From NCBI GenBank assembly GCA_023443985.1, contig JAEZSJ010000194.1:1-7129 (forward strand): a DNA stretch of 7,129 nucleotides. Direction: 5' to 3'. Positions 7,119 through 7,129 of the stretch are shown here, one piece after another; the stretch's first letter is position 1, and the number at the start of each line of letters is the position of its first letter. This stretch comes from Verrucomicrobiota bacterium (GTDB taxonomy: Bacteria > Verrucomicrobiota > Verrucomicrobiia > Opitutales > Opitutaceae). The translations under genes and the position numbers were made by a program. The notes beneath the pieces were generated by a model that did no database searches, was not told the origin of the DNA, and was given only the letters and a program-made list of their open reading frames with translations.

Positions 7119-7129
7119 CGGTCGTCGAC
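7105..7129. promoter_or_regulatory. Palindrome upstream of the PaaX-like gene, candidate operator (site 2, truncated)
   Basis: GTCGACG (7114-7120) and CGTCGAC (7123-7129) form an exact inverted repeat around a central GT, with ACCGCTTAA (7105-7113) on the gene side. The site matches the palindrome at 6266-6305: the core CGACGGTCGTCG (7116-7127) is the exact reverse complement of CGACGACCGTCG (6280-6291), TTAA sits two bases outside it in both, and ACCG lies one base further out. The window ends where the second TTAA would fall, so the site is probably incomplete. It lies 23 bases upstream of the chosen ATG, a suitable place for autorepression. Confidence 0.55.

Overview
The window is GC-rich DNA with five protein-coding genes and no RNA genes, CRISPR array or recognisable insertion sequence. 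The large TonB-dependent receptor carries an N-terminal VVVLSPFVV segment followed by an ED-GY-A-T-LAGTR block. This is typical of the hugely expanded receptor family of Opitutaceae (Verrucomicrobiota), so the source is probably an Opitutus-like bacterium. That assignment rests on protein style alone, as no marker gene is present. No gene-free gap exceeds about 110 bases.

Layout. Bases 5-3505 on the + strand encode the outer-membrane receptor, followed by a textbook intrinsic terminator at 3537-3566. The rest lies on the minus strand and converges on the receptor. In order of transcription these genes are a PaaX-family regulator (7082 to 6294), a small four-helix membrane protein of unknown function (6201 to 5749), an exported beta-lactamase-fold serine hydrolase (5642 to 4380) and a papain-family cysteine peptidase (4357 to 3587). 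The hydrolase and peptidase are only 22 bases apart and probably co-transcribed. The other two minus-strand gaps are about 92 and 106 bases and each holds an inverted repeat, so the four genes are not clearly one operon.

The most interesting signal is a pair of related palindromes bracketing the PaaX-like gene. One (6266-6305) is a nearly perfect 40-bp palindrome that overlaps the regulator's stop codon and lies upstream of the membrane-protein gene. The other (7105-7129, cut by the window end) lies just upstream of the regulator's start. They share a 12-bp core (CGACGACCGTCG, read in opposite orientations) and TTAA boxes two bases outside the core. The only TTAA tetramers I found in the window are in these two sites. 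The simplest reading is a self-controlled regulator whose operators sit before its own gene and before the membrane-protein gene. Terminal inverted repeats of a small cassette, or a genome-wide repeat family, remain alternatives.
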